Positions 1 through 8,386 of a stretch of 57,422 nucleotides of DNA are shown here, piece after piece. A program made the translations under genes and the position numbers. This stretch comes from an uncultured Lachnospiraceae bacterium. GTDB taxonomy: Bacteria > Bacillota > Clostridia > Lachnospirales > Lachnospiraceae. Position 1 is the stretch's first letter. Every line of letters begins with the position of its first letter. A model generated the notes under the pieces. It did not search any database, was not told the DNA's origin, and worked only from the letters and a program-made list of their open reading frames with translations. The DNA lies in the NCBI GenBank assembly GCA_910579225.1, contig CAJTTI010000023.1, positions 1 to 57,422 of the forward strand. The letters are read 5' to 3'.

Positions 1-110
1 TTGGGATTGTCGGAATCGTTCTGTATATGAAGAGAAAGAAGAAAAAGGAACAGATGAGCCTGGAGGATGATATTCTGGATCTGGATGATGATGACACAGA
101 ACTGAAATAA
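1..110 (+). CDS. C-terminal end of a membrane protein (partial)
   Basis: An open frame enters from the left edge (codons in phase from base 3) and stops with TAA at 108-110. It shows the end of a hydrophobic segment (GIVGIVLYM), then a lysine/arginine-rich stretch (KRKKKKE) and an acidic tail ending DDDDTELK. This looks like the last membrane helix and cytoplasmic tail of a membrane-anchored protein. It lies 11 bases before an FtsX/MacB-type ABC permease, so it may be the adaptor or accessory subunit of that transporter, but the visible piece is too short to name a family. Confidence 0.6.
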   Translation, partial: GIVGIVLYMKRKKKKEQMSLEDDILDLDDDDTELK

Positions 111-121
111 AGGAGCCGCCA

Positions 122-1474
122 ATGAGATATTTTGATTTGCTCAGAATGAGTGCGACAAATCTGTTGCGCAGGAAGCTCAGGACTGTCTTGACAGTTTTGG
201 GGGTGATCATTGGAACCGCTTCCATCGTCGTCATGGTTTCCCTGGGCCTGGGGCTTCGGAAGAGTTCTCTGGCTCAGATTGAAGAATATGGCGGACTGAC
301 TACGATCAACGTGAATAATTACAGCTGGTATAACAGTGATTCCAGCAGTGACGAAGAGCCCAAACGGATTGACGATACAGTGGTGGCGGATATCGCCCAG
401 CTTCCTCATGTGGAGGTGGCATCTCCGATTCTGAATGTGAGTGTAATTGCAAAACAGGGAGTTTATGAGGGGTGGTTCCAGATTCAGGGGTTGAATCAAG
501 AGGCATTGCAGAAGATGGATATTGATGTGGCAGAAGGGGAACTGCCGCCTGCAGATGGCGGCCTTCAGCTTTTCTACGGCAATCAGGTGATTACCAATTT
601 TTATAATGCCCGGACCAATGAATATTATTGGGAAACGATGGAAGTGCCAGACGTGGATCTGATGAACGATCCGCTCTTTCTGATCTTTGATACAGATGCT
701 TATTATCAGGCAGGCGGCACAGACGGGAATGGACAGACGATTACTCCGCCGAAGAAATATATCATTCCCACATGTGGACTGATGGCAGGTGATCTGGAGA
801 CTTATAAGGAAAACTGCAATACAGTGTTTGCTGATATTGACGCGCTGAAGGCGCAGCTGAAAAAGGTGTTTAAAAATAAAGTTATTCCTGGTCAGCCCAC
901 TACCAAGAGCGGGAAACCATATAAAGATCTGTACTATGAAGAAGTTTATGTACGTGTGGACAGTATGGAATATGTTCAGGAAGTTCAGCAGGCAATTCAG
1001 GATATGGGTTTTAACGCCAACAGCAATGCAGAGTGGATGGAACAGACCCAGAGTCAGATGGGGATGATTCAGATGGTACTTGGCGGTATCGGAGCGGTGT
1101 CTCTGTTTGTGGCGGCCATCGGCATCGCTAATACCATGATGATGTCCATTTATGAACGTACAAGAGAGATCGGTATCATCAAAGTGCTGGGATGTGATTT
1201 GCGCAACATCCGCTCCATGTTTTTGATGGAAGCCGGATTTATTGGTTTTTTTGGTGGGCTTGTGGGCCTGATCTTAAGTGAAATTATATCTGTGGTTATC
1301 AATTCCGTTGTCAGCAAAGCGTCTTCCGGCTATTACGAACAGCTTTCTTTTATACCGCTTTGGCTGATTCTGGTATCTCTGGTATTTGCTGTACTGGTGG
1401 GTATGGCAGCAGGGTTCTTCCCGGCGCTGCGGGCTATGAAATTAAGCCCGCTGGCAGCGATCCGCAATGAATAA
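122..1474 (+). CDS. ABC transporter permease, MacB/FtsX family
   Basis: A 450-residue permease of the MacB/FtsX type. It has an N-terminal membrane helix at about residues 20-45 (LRRKLRTVLTVLGVIIGTAS is the usual MacB entry motif) and a large extracytoplasmic domain from about 50 to 315. Three helices follow at about 320-445. The motif YERTREIGIIKVLGC after the second helix is the coupling region expected for this family. Such proteins work with an ATP-binding subunit to move peptides, drugs or lipoproteins, or to signal across the membrane. The ATPase is not in the window and probably lies upstream. The start has GGAGCC 5 bases ahead. The substrate is unknown. Confidence 0.88.
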   Translation: MRYFDLLRMSATNLLRRKLRTVLTVLGVIIGTASIVVMVSLGLGLRKSSLAQIEEYGGLTTINVNNYSWYNSDSSSDEEPKRIDDTVVADIAQLPHVEVASPILNVSVIAKQGVYEGWFQIQGLNQEALQKMDIDVAEGELPPADGGLQLFYGNQVITNFYNARTNEYYWETMEVPDVDLMNDPLFLIFDTDAYYQAGGTDGNGQTITPPKKYIIPTCGLMAGDLETYKENCNTVFADIDALKAQLKKVFKNKVIPGQPTTKSGKPYKDLYYEEVYVRVDSMEYVQEVQQAIQDMGFNANSNAEWMEQTQSQMGMIQMVLGGIGAVSLFVAAIGIANTMMMSIYERTREIGIIKVLGCDLRNIRSMFLMEAGFIGFFGGLVGLILSEIISVVINSVVSKASSGYYEQLSFIPLWLILVSLVFAVLVGMAAGFFPALRAMKLSPLAAIRNE

Positions 1475-1496
1475 CGGAAAAGAGGAAGAACAGGGT

Positions 1497-2132
1497 TTAG
1501 AAGCCCAGACTTTCATTCACCAGAAGCAGTTTGATGCGTCCGGGGATGCCGCTTCTTCTGGTGACAACGATCTGGCTGCAGATGCAGTCTGGAGAGAAAC
1601 AGTTGCCACAGACGCCGGTCCTGGCGCAGGGAGTATCTTTCTTCAGACGTGTGGTGTTGGGGGGAGCCGCCTTCGTGCGAATTCGGTCCAGACCAGCCTG
1701 AACATTCAGGACGACTTTGTTCATTCCGGCAATGACCAGAACGTGTTCCGGACCGGAGCACAAACAGGCCACACGGTTGCCGAAACCGTCGATGTTGACC
1801 AGTTCTCCGTCCATGGTGACGGCATTGGTGCTCATCAGGTAATAATCAGCCATCACTGTCTGGGCGAATATAGTTCTCTTTTCTTCGGGAGTAACGGCGG
1901 TGGCCCGGTCGATTAGCTTGTAGTTGTGTGCTTTGACAGCGTCCATGAGTCCGCATTCACTGATGCTCATGGAACCGCCCCAGGAGACAGAAGAACCTTC
2001 CGGCATCAGCGACAGGGCTTTTTTGACTGCTTCTTCGCAGGTTTCAAAGAAATAGCCTTCTATGCCGCGTTTGGAAAGCTTGCTGAGAATTGTTGCAGCA
2101 GAGTTGGCGTTGGACTGTTTTACAAATGACAT
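1497..2132 (-). CDS. LUD-domain (LutC/YkgG-like) protein
   Basis: A 211-residue LUD-domain protein (formerly DUF162). The family includes LutC/YkgG of lactate oxidation and many stand-alone Clostridial proteins of unknown role. Visible hallmarks are SVSWGGSMSISECGL at about residues 45-60, MSTNAVTMDGELVNIDGFGNRVA in mid-protein, and GPEHVLVIAGMNKVV. The C-terminal part has several cysteines (CARTGVCGNCFSPDCICSQ), which could bind a metal or cluster. The ATG at 2132 is chosen because TCCTCC on the plus strand (an AGGAGG site) lies 6-12 bases upstream. The frame stays open further upstream, but without a binding site or family similarity. No lutA or lutB neighbour is present, so a role in lactate oxidation is not supported here. 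Confidence 0.85.
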   Translation of the reverse strand: MSFVKQSNANSAATILSKLSKRGIEGYFFETCEEAVKKALSLMPEGSSVSWGGSMSISECGLMDAVKAHNYKLIDRATAVTPEEKRTIFAQTVMADYYLMSTNAVTMDGELVNIDGFGNRVACLCSGPEHVLVIAGMNKVVLNVQAGLDRIRTKAAPPNTTRLKKDTPCARTGVCGNCFSPDCICSQIVVTRRSGIPGRIKLLLVNESLGF

Positions 2133-2156
2133 ACAGATTTCCTCCTTGTAGAGAGA

Positions 2157-2177
2157 CCTGCGCGAGTTGTGCGCAGG
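2157..2177 (-). promoter_or_regulatory. Perfect inverted repeat in the leader of the LUD gene
   Basis: CCTGCGC, seven bases, then GCGCAGG: a perfect 7-bp inverted repeat lying 25 bases upstream of the LUD start codon and downstream of its probable promoter. It may be an operator or an mRNA hairpin next to the ribosome binding site. Confidence 0.4.
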
Positions 2178-2195
2178 AGGTTGTATTTTAGGAGC

Positions 2196-2225
2196 AGTAT
2201 AACAGAAAACAGAAAGATGTGCCAC
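2196..2225 (-). promoter_or_regulatory. Probable promoter of the LUD gene
   Basis: On the minus strand: GTGGCA (plus-strand 2220-2225), an 18-base spacer, then TATACT (2196-2201). The -10 is good and the -35 is fair. It points at the LUD gene. Confidence 0.4.
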
Positions 2226-2404
2226 ATGATTCTGTAGTCGGAAGCAAATAAATATGCTGTTTACTATGGTTTTCTGGTGGATGTATGTGATTTTTATGGG
2301 GCGTGTGCTGTGTTTATTATGCGAAACAACAGTGTAGGGAATGGTCATGAGGGAACAGATGGATGGCCTATCCCGGAAGATCATTGACAGAGAGGGAGAC
2401 AAAG

Positions 2405-4219
2405 ATGGCAGAGACAAAACTTCGGACGAGAGAAGACGTAAAGAAAGAAGATACTTGGGCTGTGGAAGACCTGTACAACAGTGTGGAAGAATGGGAAGAG
2501 GATTACCGGCGTCTTGAGCGGGAGATACCAGAACTGAGACGCTTTGAAGGACGCCTGGGAGAAGGCACCGAGGTACTTCTGGGCATGCAGAAGAAAAGCG
2601 ACGAGCTGAATATGCTGGCTGAGAAAGTCTATGTATATGCGAATCAGAGACTTCATGAAAATACAGACAATGGGACTTTTCAGAATCTGGCGAACCGGGC
2701 CCAGGGACTTCTTGTGAAGCTTTCAGAGGCAGAGGCCTATATAGAGCCGGAGATTCTGTCGCTTCCGGAAGGAACCGTGGAGAAATTTCTCGGAGAAAGT
2801 GATGAACTTCTGGTATATCATCAGTATTTTGAAAATATGATTAGACAGAAAGAACATGTCCTTGATAAAGAAAGAGAAGCTCTGCTTGCTGCAGTGGGGG
2901 AACTGGCGGAAGGGCCGAAAGATATTTTCACCATGTTCAATAATGCGGATATACGTTTTCCTGAGATCACAGGAGAAGATGGCAGGCCGGTGGAGGTGAC
3001 GCATGGGAGATTCCTGACACTTCTGCAGAGTCGGGACCGGGGTGTCAGAAAAGAAGCGTTTCAGGCGCTTTACGGAGAATATGAGAAATACCGCAATACG
3101 TTGGCAGCCGCCTATCGGGCAAATGTGAAACAGGAAGTATTTTATGGAAAAGTACGCAGATACAAGTCTGATTTGGAAGCGGCGCTGGACAGGAGCCATA
3201 TTCCAGTAGCGGTTTATGACAATCTGATTGATGCAGTGCATGAAGCGCTGCCCGGGTTGCATCGGTATGTGGAACTTCGCAGGCGGCTTCTGGGCGTGGA
3301 AGAGCTTCATATGTATGATTTATATGTGCCCATGGTAGCGGATGCAGGCAGGAAGATTCCTTTTGATGAGGCGAAGCAGATGGTGTTGGAAGGCCTGAAA
3401 CCTCTGGGAGAGGAATATGGAAGGCTTCTGAAAGAAGGATTTTCCTCCCGCTGGATTGATATATATGAAAATCAGGGTAAGAGGAGCGGAGCTTATTCCT
3501 GGGGTGCTTACGGAACCCATCCTTATGTACTTCTGAATTATCAGGAGAACCTGAATAATGTGTTTACACTGGCACATGAGATGGGCCATGCGCTGCATTC
3601 CTGGTACTCGGATGCGAATCAGCCTTATATTTATGCGGGATATAAGATTTTTGTGGCGGAGGTGGCTTCAACCTGCAATGAAGCGCTTCTGATTCATCAC
3701 CTGATTCGTACGACCGAAGAACCAAAACAGAGGGCTTATCTTGTCAATTACTTTCTGGAGCAGTTCCGGACCACATTGTTCCGCCAGACTATGTTTGCGG
3801 AATTTGAGAAAATTACTCACGGGTTGCAGGAGCAGGGAGAGACTTTAACGGCAGACCGGCTTTGTGAGATTTATTATGGTTTGAACCGGGAATATTTTGG
3901 AGAAAATATTTGTGTTGACCGGGAGATTGCGCTGGAGTGGGCCAGAATTCCACATTTTTATACACCATTCTATGTATACCAGTATGCGACAGGATTCTCA
4001 GCGGCAATTGCATTATCGAAGAAAATTCTGGAAGAAGGGGAGCCGGCGGTAGAGGAGTATAAGAGCTTTCTAAAAGGAGGGAGTTCTCATTATCCTCTGG
4101 AACTGCTTCGAATGGCGGGTGTGGATATGGAACAGAAGAAACCAGTGGAAGACGCGCTGCATGTATTTACGGAATATCTGGAGGAAATGGAGAGACTGGC
4201 AGGCAATGACGAAATATGA
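2405..4219 (+). CDS. pepF: Oligoendopeptidase F (M3B peptidase)
   Basis: A 604-residue cytoplasmic zinc metallopeptidase of the PepF family that hydrolyses oligopeptides. The zinc motif HEMGH is at residues 391-395 within AHEMGHALHSW. The family C-terminal motif FARIPHFY..PFYVYQYATG appears here as WARIPHFYTPFYVYQYATGF. The length matches the usual ~600 residues. The ATG at 2405 is chosen because it gives the normal N-terminus (MAETKLRTREDVKKEDTW) and follows GAGGGAG. The in-frame codon at 2363 would add residues not seen in the family. The end overlaps the next gene by 14 bases, which indicates translational coupling. Confidence 0.96.
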   Translation: MAETKLRTREDVKKEDTWAVEDLYNSVEEWEEDYRRLEREIPELRRFEGRLGEGTEVLLGMQKKSDELNMLAEKVYVYANQRLHENTDNGTFQNLANRAQGLLVKLSEAEAYIEPEILSLPEGTVEKFLGESDELLVYHQYFENMIRQKEHVLDKEREALLAAVGELAEGPKDIFTMFNNADIRFPEITGEDGRPVEVTHGRFLTLLQSRDRGVRKEAFQALYGEYEKYRNTLAAAYRANVKQEVFYGKVRRYKSDLEAALDRSHIPVAVYDNLIDAVHEALPGLHRYVELRRRLLGVEELHMYDLYVPMVADAGRKIPFDEAKQMVLEGLKPLGEEYGRLLKEGFSSRWIDIYENQGKRSGAYSWGAYGTHPYVLLNYQENLNNVFTLAHEMGHALHSWYSDANQPYIYAGYKIFVAEVASTCNEALLIHHLIRTTEEPKQRAYLVNYFLEQFRTTLFRQTMFAEFEKITHGLQEQGETLTADRLCEIYYGLNREYFGENICVDREIALEWARIPHFYTPFYVYQYATGFSAAIALSKKILEEGEPAVEEYKSFLKGGSSHYPLELLRMAGVDMEQKKPVEDALHVFTEYLEEMERLAGNDEI

Positions 4220-4985
4220 GGCAATTTTCAGAAGAAAGTCGGTACGGAAATACAGGGAAGATGAAGTAGAAGAGCGAATCTTCGTCCGGATTCGGGAATT
4301 TGGAAAGGATGCAGTAGGGGTTCGTCCGGATATTCGTGTGAAATGGAAGATTTACCGGGCTTCTGATCACAATGTAAAAGGTTTATTTCAGGTAAAAGCT
4401 CCTTACTATGCAGTGCTGTATTCAGAAATTTGTGAAGACTGCTATTTGAATGCAGGATGTCTGATGCAGCAGCTGGTATTGTATCTTCATACTGCTGGAA
4501 TCGGAAGCTGCTATCAGGGAGGTGCCAGACTGAAGCAGAGCGAGGAAGAAGAGGGAATGGAGCTGATGATGATACTGGCCTTTGGTTACCCGGCTGAACC
4601 TCTGGAGCGCAGACGTTCTGAGTTCAAACGTGCAGAGCTGAAGAAGCTGGTAAAAGCCAATGTGCCCCTTGGCAGGGTGCACCGAGGGCTTTTAGAACCG
4701 GCCCGCCTTGCACCTTCGGCCCTGAACCAGCAGCCCTGGAGATTTGTGGTCACTGAGAACCGGATTCATCTCTTTGTCAGAAGGCCTGGAATGGTGGGGT
4801 ATCAGAGGCAGCTGAACAAAAATATGTTCAACGCAGGGATCGCATTGTCCCATATGCTGATTGCAGCGGAAGAACACTGGTTTGATGTGGATTATCAGAA
4901 ACTGGACAGTATTATGGATAAAGCTATACAGAATTATCTTTATGCAGGCAGCCTTTTAGTCATGGGCGGAACCGGAAAAATATGA
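4206..4985 (+). CDS. Nitroreductase-family protein
   Basis: A 259-residue protein of the nitroreductase superfamily (FMN-dependent NAD(P)H oxidoreductases). The N-terminal FRRKSVRKY is the FMN phosphate-binding entry motif. The middle part DCYLNAGCLMQQLVLYLHTAGIGSC is the conserved helix and loop, and APSALNQQPWRF at about residues 175-186 is the second conserved signature. The arrangement resembles the Nitroreductase_2 (TM nitroreductase-like) subfamily. Translation probably couples to pepF, since the start lies inside its last codons. No promoter or terminator separates the two. The substrate cannot be told from sequence. Confidence 0.82.
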   Translation: MTKYEAIFRRKSVRKYREDEVEERIFVRIREFGKDAVGVRPDIRVKWKIYRASDHNVKGLFQVKAPYYAVLYSEICEDCYLNAGCLMQQLVLYLHTAGIGSCYQGGARLKQSEEEEGMELMMILAFGYPAEPLERRRSEFKRAELKKLVKANVPLGRVHRGLLEPARLAPSALNQQPWRFVVTENRIHLFVRRPGMVGYQRQLNKNMFNAGIALSHMLIAAEEHWFDVDYQKLDSIMDKAIQNYLYAGSLLVMGGTGKI

Positions 4986-5019
4986 CCTGAAAATTTATGG
5001 GAGAAAAATAAAAAAACAG

Positions 5020-5048
5020 TTGACAACAGAAATGTCTTCGTGTATTAT
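5020..5048 (+). promoter_or_regulatory. Promoter of tRNA-Gly
   Basis: TTGACA at 5020-5025, a 17-base spacer, and TATTAT at 5043-5048. This is a near-consensus vegetative promoter 42 bases before the tRNA. Confidence 0.75.
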
Positions 5049-5089
5049 AAATATTGTCGTTGATACATCAGTAACAAGATGAACGATCT

Positions 5090-5161
5090 GCACGAGTGGC
5101 TCAGTGGTGGAGTATCGCCTTGCCAAGGCGAGGGTCGCGGGTTCGAATCCCGTCTCGTGCT
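5090..5161 (+). tRNA. tRNA-Gly (anticodon GCC)
   Basis: A 72-base cloverleaf. The acceptor arms GCACGAG and CTCGTGC pair perfectly with T as discriminator. The anticodon stem TCGCC/GGCGA encloses the loop TTGCCAA, giving anticodon GCC. The T arm contains GGTTCGAATCC. The 3' CCA is not encoded, so it must be added by the CCA-adding enzyme. The gene stands alone between a promoter and a terminator. Confidence 0.96.
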
Positions 5162-5177
5162 TTCGATGAGATATCTG

Positions 5178-5213
5178 AAAAAAGGCTTCCGAAAGATTCG
5201 GGAACCTTTTTTG
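5178..5213 (+). terminator. Intrinsic terminator after tRNA-Gly
   Basis: A near-perfect hairpin (AAAAAAGGCTTCCGAA / TTCGGGAACCTTTTTT, with one mismatch and one G-U pair) ends in a T run, 17 bases after the tRNA. Confidence 0.85.
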
Positions 5214-5275
5214 ATTTATAGAATAGAAAATGGCTATTTTGGACCGGAGAACAGGCAGAATCTGAGAAAATCCGC

Positions 5276-5304
5276 TTGTAATTTTTTGCCTGTTTGGGTA
5301 GAAT
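5276..5304 (+). promoter_or_regulatory. Possible promoter of the HEQEH protein gene
   Basis: TTGTAA at 5276-5281, 17 bases, then TAGAAT at 5299-5304, in the gap between the tRNA terminator and the next gene. The leader that follows has a short hairpin (CCAG/CTGG). The match is moderate. Confidence 0.4.
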
Positions 5305-5423
5305 ATAATTATAGTAAATTCCAGTTTTCACTGGTTGAAAGAGAATTTCAATCTTGATTAAGGGTCCAGATGGAACTGTGTGTAGGTCTGTTTGCCCTGT
5401 GGAAGTAAGATGAGGTGAATGTT

Positions 5424-6143
5424 ATGGTGGGCAGTATTTCCGGAACAGGTTCTTATTTTGTGATGTACCGGTACAGTTTTACAAACGGAACTGCTTCGGA
5501 GCCTGTAAAACAGGCCCGGGCAGGAAGAGAATCAGGAGCAGTTGTACAGTCGGCGGATAGTTCCCATATGAGTTTCTGGTCCGCAAAAAGTGCGGATAGC
5601 AGGGTGAATCCGGTTCCTCCGGTCCATACCGTTGGCCGGGAGCAAGAGAATACAGTTCCGGATCTCTTTATTCGAAAAGGAGTTGATCCGGCAGAGTATG
5701 CGGTGCGGATGCGCATTCAGTATATGGAACCTGGCTCTTTGGATACTCCGGAACAGGCGGAGGCGCTGCAGGGAGTCAGGAAAGTCTCCGAGACTGCAGA
5801 AGGTGAGGAATGCCAGACTTGTGAGCAGAGAAGATATCAGGATGGTTCCGATGATATGGGAGTTTCTTTTCAGACGCCGACCAGAGTCGCTCCGGAAGCG
5901 GCAGGTGCGGCGGTACGGGGCCATGAGCAGGAGCATGTGACGAGGGAACGGGCAAAAGCAGAACGGGAGAACCGACGGGTGGTCAGTCAGAGTGTAACGC
6001 TTCATACGGATATCTGTCCGGAATGCGGGAAGGTCTATATTTCCGGTGGAACGACTCGGACGACTACAGCGTCCAGGCCGGAACAGGAGGTCCGTACAGA
6101 GCCGGAACAGGCACAGGGGCGTTCATTCTCGGCTGTGGCGTAG
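5424..6143 (+). CDS. SprA-like putative zinc protein with HEQEH motif
   Basis: A 239-residue protein. The first 125 residues are low-complexity and poorly conserved looking. The C-terminal part carries a compact set of motifs: CQTC at 130-133 followed by RRYQDGSDD, then VRGHEQEHV with H167-E168-H171 (an HExxH arrangement), SQSVTLHT, and CPEC at 198-201 followed by GKVYISGGTTRTTT. Two CxxC pairs flanking an HExxH suggest a zinc-binding fold. The pattern resembles the putative SprA/CJM1_0395-type metalloproteases, but peptidase activity is inference. There is no signal peptide. The ATG at 5424 is chosen because AGATGAGG lies 7-9 bases upstream. Confidence 0.65.
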   Translation: MVGSISGTGSYFVMYRYSFTNGTASEPVKQARAGRESGAVVQSADSSHMSFWSAKSADSRVNPVPPVHTVGREQENTVPDLFIRKGVDPAEYAVRMRIQYMEPGSLDTPEQAEALQGVRKVSETAEGEECQTCEQRRYQDGSDDMGVSFQTPTRVAPEAAGAAVRGHEQEHVTRERAKAERENRRVVSQSVTLHTDICPECGKVYISGGTTRTTTASRPEQEVRTEPEQAQGRSFSAVA

Positions 6144-6150
6144 CATAAAG

Positions 6151-6232
6151 TGTGATTTCATGGGGCTGTTGCGAAAGCGGCTGAATAAGCTGCCGAGCGG
6201 CAGCCTCGTTTGAATTGCATATCAAAATCACA
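6151..6232 (+). repeat. Nested inverted repeat in the intergenic region
   Basis: An outer 8-bp pair (TGTGATTT at 6151-6158 and AAATCACA at 6225-6232) encloses a perfect 7-bp hairpin (GCTGCCG, AG, CGGCAGC at 6189-6204). It lies directly after the HEQEH gene and before the ylxM promoter. No long T run follows, so it may be a weak terminator or a structured 3' end. Confidence 0.4.
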
Positions 6233-6282
6233 GAGCACATTTGCTTCCGGCACACAATCTTTGCTTTGTCAAGAAAAAACAC

Positions 6283-6311
6283 TTGACACAATATCTTTTA
6301 TCATGTAAGAT
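6283..6311 (+). promoter_or_regulatory. Promoter of ylxM-ffh
   Basis: TTGACA at 6283-6288, 17 bases, TAAGAT at 6306-6311. The predicted start of transcription falls only about 10 bases before the ylxM ATG, at the ribosome binding site, so the first gene would have an extremely short leader. Confidence 0.55.
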
Positions 6312-6327
6312 ATCCAAGGTGATCAAA

Positions 6328-6663
6328 ATGGAAGAGATTCTTAGGCAGGCCCTTTTATATGATTTTTATGGAGAGTTGCTGACCGGACATCAGAAAAGAG
6401 TCTATGAAGACGTAGTCTTGAACGACTGTTCCTTCAGCGAAGTGGCGGAGAATCTGGGTATCAGCCGGCAGGGCGTGCATGATATGATCAAGCGGTGCAA
6501 TCGTCTGCTGGCGGGGTATGAGGAAAAGCTGCATCTGGTGGAGAAGTTCGTAAGCCTGCGCAGGCAGGTGGGAGAGATCAGGAAGATAGCGGGGCAGCAG
6601 GCAGGGAGTCCTGCCATGAAAGAGATCGAGGAGATCTCCACTACCATTCTGGAGGAGCTATAG
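6328..6663 (+). CDS. ylxM: YlxM/p13-like helix-turn-helix protein
   Basis: A 111-residue member of the YlxM family, normally encoded just before ffh and thought to assist the signal recognition particle. The core has a sigma-70 region-4-like helix-turn-helix (CSFSEVAENLGISRQGVHDMIKRC at about residues 30-53) followed by a helical C-terminus. The stop codon TAG is directly followed by the ffh start ATG. AAGGTGA lies 6 bases upstream of the start. The family assignment rests on both the sequence and the invariant neighbour. Confidence 0.9.
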   Translation: MEEILRQALLYDFYGELLTGHQKRVYEDVVLNDCSFSEVAENLGISRQGVHDMIKRCNRLLAGYEEKLHLVEKFVSLRRQVGEIRKIAGQQAGSPAMKEIEEISTTILEEL

Positions 6664-8022
6664 ATGGCATTTGACAGTTTATCAGAGAAATTACAGAATG
6701 TGTTCAAGAACCTGAGGAGTAAAGGCAGACTGACCGAAGCAGATGTAAAGACTGCTTTGAAGGAAGTTAAGCTGGCGCTCCTGGAGGCGGACGTAAGCTT
6801 CAAGGTAGTCAAGCAGTTTATCAAGTCTGTGGAGGCCAGGGCGGTGGGCACGGATGTGCTGGAAAGCCTGACGCCGGGACAGACGGTGATCAAGATTGTA
6901 AATGAAGAGATGATCAGTCTCATGGGCAGCGAGACCACAGAGATCAAGCTTCTTCCTTCTAATGAGATCACGGTGATCATGATGGTGGGGCTTCAGGGCG
7001 CCGGTAAGACGACGACGGCGGCGAAGCTGGCAGGAAAGTATAAGATCAAAGGACGTAAAGTCCTGCTCGCAGCCTGTGATGTTTACCGTCCTGCGGCAAT
7101 CAAACAGCTTCAGGTCAATGGTGAAAAACAGGGCGTAGAGGTCTTTACCATGGGAGACCAGCACAAGCCGGTAAATATCGCCAGGGCAGCTGTGGAATAT
7201 GCGAAATCACATGGTATGAGCGTTGTGATTCTGGATACGGCAGGCAGGCTGCATATTGACGAAGATATGATGAATGAGCTGATTGAGATTCGGGAGCATG
7301 TGGATGTGGCTCAGAGTATTCTTGTGGTGGATTCCATGACCGGCCAGGATGCAGTCAATGTGGCTTCTTCTTTTACAGAGAAGGTTGGGATTGATGGTGT
7401 GATTCTGACAAAGCTGGATGGAGATACCAGAGGCGGCGCGGCTCTTTCTGTCCGGGCTGTGACCGGTAAGCCGATCCTGTATGTGGGTATGGGAGAAAAG
7501 CTTTCCGATCTGGAACAGTTCCATCCGGACCGAATGGCTTCCAGAATCCTTGGGATGGGCGATGTGCTGACGATGATTGAGAAAGCACAGGAGTCTTTAG
7601 ACGAGGAAAAGTCCAAACAGATGGTCCAGAAGATGAAGAAGAATCAGTTCGACTTCGAGGATTATCTGGAGAGTATGAACCAGATGAAGAAGATGGGCGG
7701 GATCGGCGCGCTTCTTGGTATGATGCCTGGAATGGGTGGAAGCCAGATGAAGCAGATTGAAGATGCGGTGGATGAGAAAAAGATGGCCAGAATCGAGGCG
7801 ATCATCCTCTCCATGACCGTAAAGGAACGCCAGAATCCGGATCTTCTGAATCCTTCCAGAAAACGCAGGATTGCCAGAGGCGCCGGCGTGGATATCAGTG
7901 AGGTGAACCGCCTGGTAAAACAGTTTGAGCAGTCCAGGAAGATGATGAAACAGATGCCCGGACTGATGGGCGGCAAAGGAAGATTTGGTAAAAAAGGAAT
8001 GTTCGGCAAACTGCCGTTTTAG
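6664..8022 (+). CDS. ffh: Signal recognition particle protein Ffh (SRP54)
   Basis: A 452-residue SRP GTPase that binds signal peptides emerging from ribosomes and docks with FtsY. The helical N domain covers about residues 1-95. The G domain has the P-loop GLQGAGKTT at about 107-115, DVYRPAA, DTAGRLH and TKLDGD. The methionine-rich M domain occupies about 300-452, with the 4.5S RNA-binding region SMTVKERQNPDLLNPSRKRRIARGAG. The tail is basic and rich in Met/Gly. Start directly follows ylxM, with GGAGGAG as ribosome site. All key residues are present. Confidence 0.98.
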   Translation: MAFDSLSEKLQNVFKNLRSKGRLTEADVKTALKEVKLALLEADVSFKVVKQFIKSVEARAVGTDVLESLTPGQTVIKIVNEEMISLMGSETTEIKLLPSNEITVIMMVGLQGAGKTTTAAKLAGKYKIKGRKVLLAACDVYRPAAIKQLQVNGEKQGVEVFTMGDQHKPVNIARAAVEYAKSHGMSVVILDTAGRLHIDEDMMNELIEIREHVDVAQSILVVDSMTGQDAVNVASSFTEKVGIDGVILTKLDGDTRGGAALSVRAVTGKPILYVGMGEKLSDLEQFHPDRMASRILGMGDVLTMIEKAQESLDEEKSKQMVQKMKKNQFDFEDYLESMNQMKKMGGIGALLGMMPGMGGSQMKQIEDAVDEKKMARIEAIILSMTVKERQNPDLLNPSRKRRIARGAGVDISEVNRLVKQFEQSRKMMKQMPGLMGGKGRFGKKGMFGKLPF

Positions 8023-8107
8023 CATTCCGTTTACAAATATATCACAGCAAAAGCCTGTCCTGTATATGGAAGAGGCTGGAGCGGAACTATGATGGAGGTA
8101 AAGAACA

Positions 8108-8353
8108 ATGGCAGTAAAAATCAGATTAAGAAGAATGGGTCAGAAAAAAGCTCCTTTTTATAGAGTGATTGTGGCTGATTCCAGATCCCCGCGCGACGGA
8201 AGATTCATCGAGGAGATTGGAACCTATGATCCCAATACGGATCCGAGCACATTCAATATTAATGAGGAAGCAGCAAAGAAATGGCTTGCTAATGGCGCAC
8301 AGCCGACAGAAGTAGTCGGTAAGCTGTTTAAGCTTGCAGGAATCAGCAAATAA
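8108..8353 (+). CDS. rpsP: 30S ribosomal protein S16
   Basis: An 81-residue S16 protein, full length for the family. It begins MAVKIRLRRMGQKKAPFYR and contains VADSRSPRDGRFIEEIGTYDP, the conserved core. It is preceded by GGAGGT 8 bases before the start and lies 85 bases after ffh with no clear terminator, so it is probably co-transcribed in the SRP/ribosome cluster. S16 is needed for assembly of the 30S subunit body. Confidence 0.98.
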   Translation: MAVKIRLRRMGQKKAPFYRVIVADSRSPRDGRFIEEIGTYDPNTDPSTFNINEEAAKKWLANGAQPTEVVGKLFKLAGISK

Positions 8354-8386
8354 ATCCGTGCTGATAAGCCCCTTGGAGGTGGAATG

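Noticed and set aside
1467..1916. 149-codon plus-strand frame downstream of the ABC permease
   Set aside because: It is antisense to the LUD gene, which has a clear family match and ribosome site.
2363..2404. Upstream in-frame start of pepF
   Set aside because: No ribosome site at that start and the extra residues are foreign to the family.
5079..5357. Short frame across the tRNA
   Set aside because: It runs through tRNA-Gly and its terminator; not a gene.
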